Assembly (NCBI RefSeq): GCF_014202335.1
Contig: NZ_JACHGP010000006.1
Location: forward strand, 1-64,000
Reading direction: 5' to 3'
Source of the DNA: Mycobacterium sp. AZCC_0083
GTDB lineage: Bacteria > Actinomycetota > Actinomycetes > Mycobacteriales > Mycobacteriaceae
Length of the DNA stretch: 64,000 nt
Position numbers and translations under genes: made by a program. A model generated the notes under the pieces. The model was not told where the DNA came from. It made no database searches and saw nothing but the letters and a program-made list of their open reading frames with translations. Positions 62,686-64,000 of this stretch are shown here, piece by piece (position 1 is the stretch's first letter; each line of letters begins with the position of its first letter).

Positions 62686-63495
62686 TCAAGCCAGCAGGCT
62701 GGCCCGCAACCGATCCACCTGCTCGCTGGTCACACCAAGCGCGTCAAGGTAATTCGGGAGCGAGCCGTAATCCTCGTCGATGGTGCGCCGCGCGGTGACG
62801 AGGTAGTCCTCCCGCACGCCAAGCACCTCTTCGGTGAGCTGTGCTTCGGCGAACGTGATGATCTCGTCCGTCACGTTCTCACCGGCCCGGTTGCGGATCG
62901 ACTCGACGATGCGGTCCCGCAGTCGCGGCACCGCCTCGTTGCTGCGGAGGAAGTCGGCCATGATCGCGTCGTCGGGCACGCCTGCAGCCTCGAGCGTGAC
63001 CGCGACGGTGAACCCGGTCCTGTCCTTGCCCGCGAAGCAATGCGTGATGACGGGCCGCTCATCGGCCAGCATCGAAATAACCTGGCGCACAGCGAGATGC
63101 GCACCGGCCAAGGCGGGGAAGCGCCGGTATTCCTCGGTCATGAAGCGGCCCGCTGCGACGGCGACGTCCTCGTCGTCGGGCTTCTCGGTCAGCATCCGCT
63201 CGAAGGCGTACTCGTGCGGCGCCTCGGTGCCCGCGGGACTCCGGTTGGAGAGTTCATGGAATGGCAACAGGTGGATTTCGACGCCGTCGGGTACCAGGCC
63301 CGATCCACGCTTCTCCACCTCACGTAGCGACCTCAGGTCCGCGACGTCGGTGATGCCGAGCCGCAGCATGGCCTCGCGGCCGCCCTCGTCTAGCCGGCTC
63401 AGCTCACTGGACCGATAGAACCGCCCCGGCCGGATCCCGGTCTCCTCCGCGACGTCGCGAAAGTTCCACGCCCCCGACAGATCATCGCCCGCCAC
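62686..63495 (-). CDS. PtpB-type tyrosine/lipid phosphatase
   Basis: A 269-residue phosphatase. The P-loop H152-C153-FAGKDR159-TG has the Cys-x5-Arg signature with the Lys-Asp typical of M. tuberculosis PtpB (Rv0153c), an enzyme that also removes phosphate from phosphoinositides. N-terminal NFRDVAEETGIRPGRFYRSS is conserved. GTG start at 63495 touches the stop of the acyl-CoA dehydrogenase gene, so both are one transcript, as in Rv0154c-Rv0153c. No signal peptide. Confidence 0.92.
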   Translation of the reverse strand: MAGDDLSGAWNFRDVAEETGIRPGRFYRSSELSRLDEGGREAMLRLGITDVADLRSLREVEKRGSGLVPDGVEIHLLPFHELSNRSPAGTEAPHEYAFERMLTEKPDDEDVAVAAGRFMTEEYRRFPALAGAHLAVRQVISMLADERPVITHCFAGKDRTGFTVAVTLEAAGVPDDAIMADFLRSNEAVPRLRDRIVESIRNRAGENVTDEIITFAEAQLTEEVLGVREDYLVTARRTIDEDYGSLPNYLDALGVTSEQVDRLRASLLA

Positions 63496-64000
63496 TACGG
63501 GGTCACCGCCGCTGCGAACGCGGACTTTTCGCGGCCGAGCTCGGCGCGGGCGATGCTGCGCATGTGCACCTCGTCGGGGCCGTCGAACAGTCGCATCGCG
63601 CGGTGCCAGCCGTACAGCCGGGCCAGCACGGTGTCGTCGCTGACGCCCGCCGCGCCGTGCACCTGGATGGCCCGGTCGATCACGTTGCACGCCATCTGAG
63701 GTGCGACCGCCTTGATCATCGCGACCTCGTTGCGGGCTTCCTTGTTGCCCTTCTCGTCGATCACCCAGGCCGCCTTGTGGCAGAGCAACCTGGCCTGGTC
63801 GATCTCGTTGCGGGACTGGGCAACCTGCTGCTGCACCACACCTTGCTCAGCCAACGGCTTGCCGAACGCGATGCGATTGTTCACCCGGTCGACCATCAAC
63901 GCCAACGCCCGCTCGGCGACCCCGATCGCGCGCATGCAGTGGTGGATGCGGCCTGGCCCGAGCCGGGCCTGCGCGATGGCGAAGCCGCTGCCCTCCTCGT
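63495..64000 (-). CDS. fadE2: Acyl-CoA dehydrogenase, C-terminal part (cut by window edge), FadE2-like
   Basis: The frame is open at base 64000. The visible 167 residues contain [60 protein letters not shown] and [18 protein letters not shown], all from the C-terminal helical FAD domain of acyl-CoA dehydrogenases. The neighbouring PtpB gene identifies it as the Rv0154c (fadE2) counterpart. Confidence 0.9.
   Translation of the reverse strand, partial: EEGSGFAIAQARLGPGRIHHCMRAIGVAERALALMVDRVNNRIAFGKPLAEQGVVQQQVAQSRNEIDQARLLCHKAAWVIDEKGNKEARNEVAMIKAVAPQMACNVIDRAIQVHGAAGVSDDTVLARLYGWHRAMRLFDGPDEVHMRSIARAELGREKSAFAAAVTP

Overview
This window comes from a high-GC fast-growing mycobacterium (Mycolicibacterium type). 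The evidence is a complete ESX-1 type VII secretion locus with a WhiB6 regulator, PE/PPE proteins, and at the right edge a block with the gene order of M. tuberculosis Rv0146-Rv0149 and Rv0153c-Rv0154c. Product names rest on recognised motifs and remembered family sequences; no database search was run.

Layout. 1-375: C-terminal end of an IS110-type transposase. 846-5433: polar amino-acid type ABC transporter, an unrecognised 162-residue protein, a DUF3830 protein and an RpiR regulator, preceded by nested palindromes. 5830-7731: a lipoprotein of glycoside hydrolase family 9. 7747-10701: an array of 15 tRNA genes plus one tRNA remnant, all on the minus strand, interleaved with two small membrane proteins and a frameshifted HNH endonuclease; it looks phage- or plasmid-derived. 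11267-20911: ordinary chromosomal genes (SnoaL-like, small exported protein, zinc lipoprotein peptidase, two STAS proteins, TetR, molybdopterin oxidoreductase with an FMN/F420-type partner, thioesterase, pirin, a broken EVE-domain gene).

21207-45498: the ESX-1 region. whiB6 and an Rv3863-like HTH protein are divergent across a repeat-bearing intergenic region. A second proline-rich MinD-type ATPase follows on the minus strand. Then come espE-espF-espG1-espH-eccA1-eccB1-eccCa1-eccCb1-pe35-ppe68-esxB-esxA-espI-eccD1 on the plus strand, and espL-espB-eccE1-mycP1 on the minus strand. A Fic/Doc-type toxin-antitoxin pair sits where M. tuberculosis has espJ and espK. EccB/CD/E form the membrane channel, EccA1 and the EccC ATPases power and select, MycP1 is the protease, and EsxA/EsxB, PE35/PPE68, EspB, EspE and EspF are expected substrates.

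45681-51534: the fructose phosphotransferase system (ptsH, fruA, fruK, fruR on minus; ptsI divergent and apparently leaderless). 51616-56167: a second pirin, a FUSC-family transporter and two TetR regulators. 56361-64000: methyltransferase, aldehyde dehydrogenase, SDR, quinone oxidoreductase, HAD dehalogenase, DUF456, EthD-like protein, a broken gene, a PtpB-type phosphatase and the end of an acyl-CoA dehydrogenase.

Four genes (about 5.7, 10.1, 20.8 and 62.4 kb) are interrupted by frameshifts, most explained by single-base changes. Either they are decaying genes or the assembly carries indel errors; all ESX-1 genes are intact.
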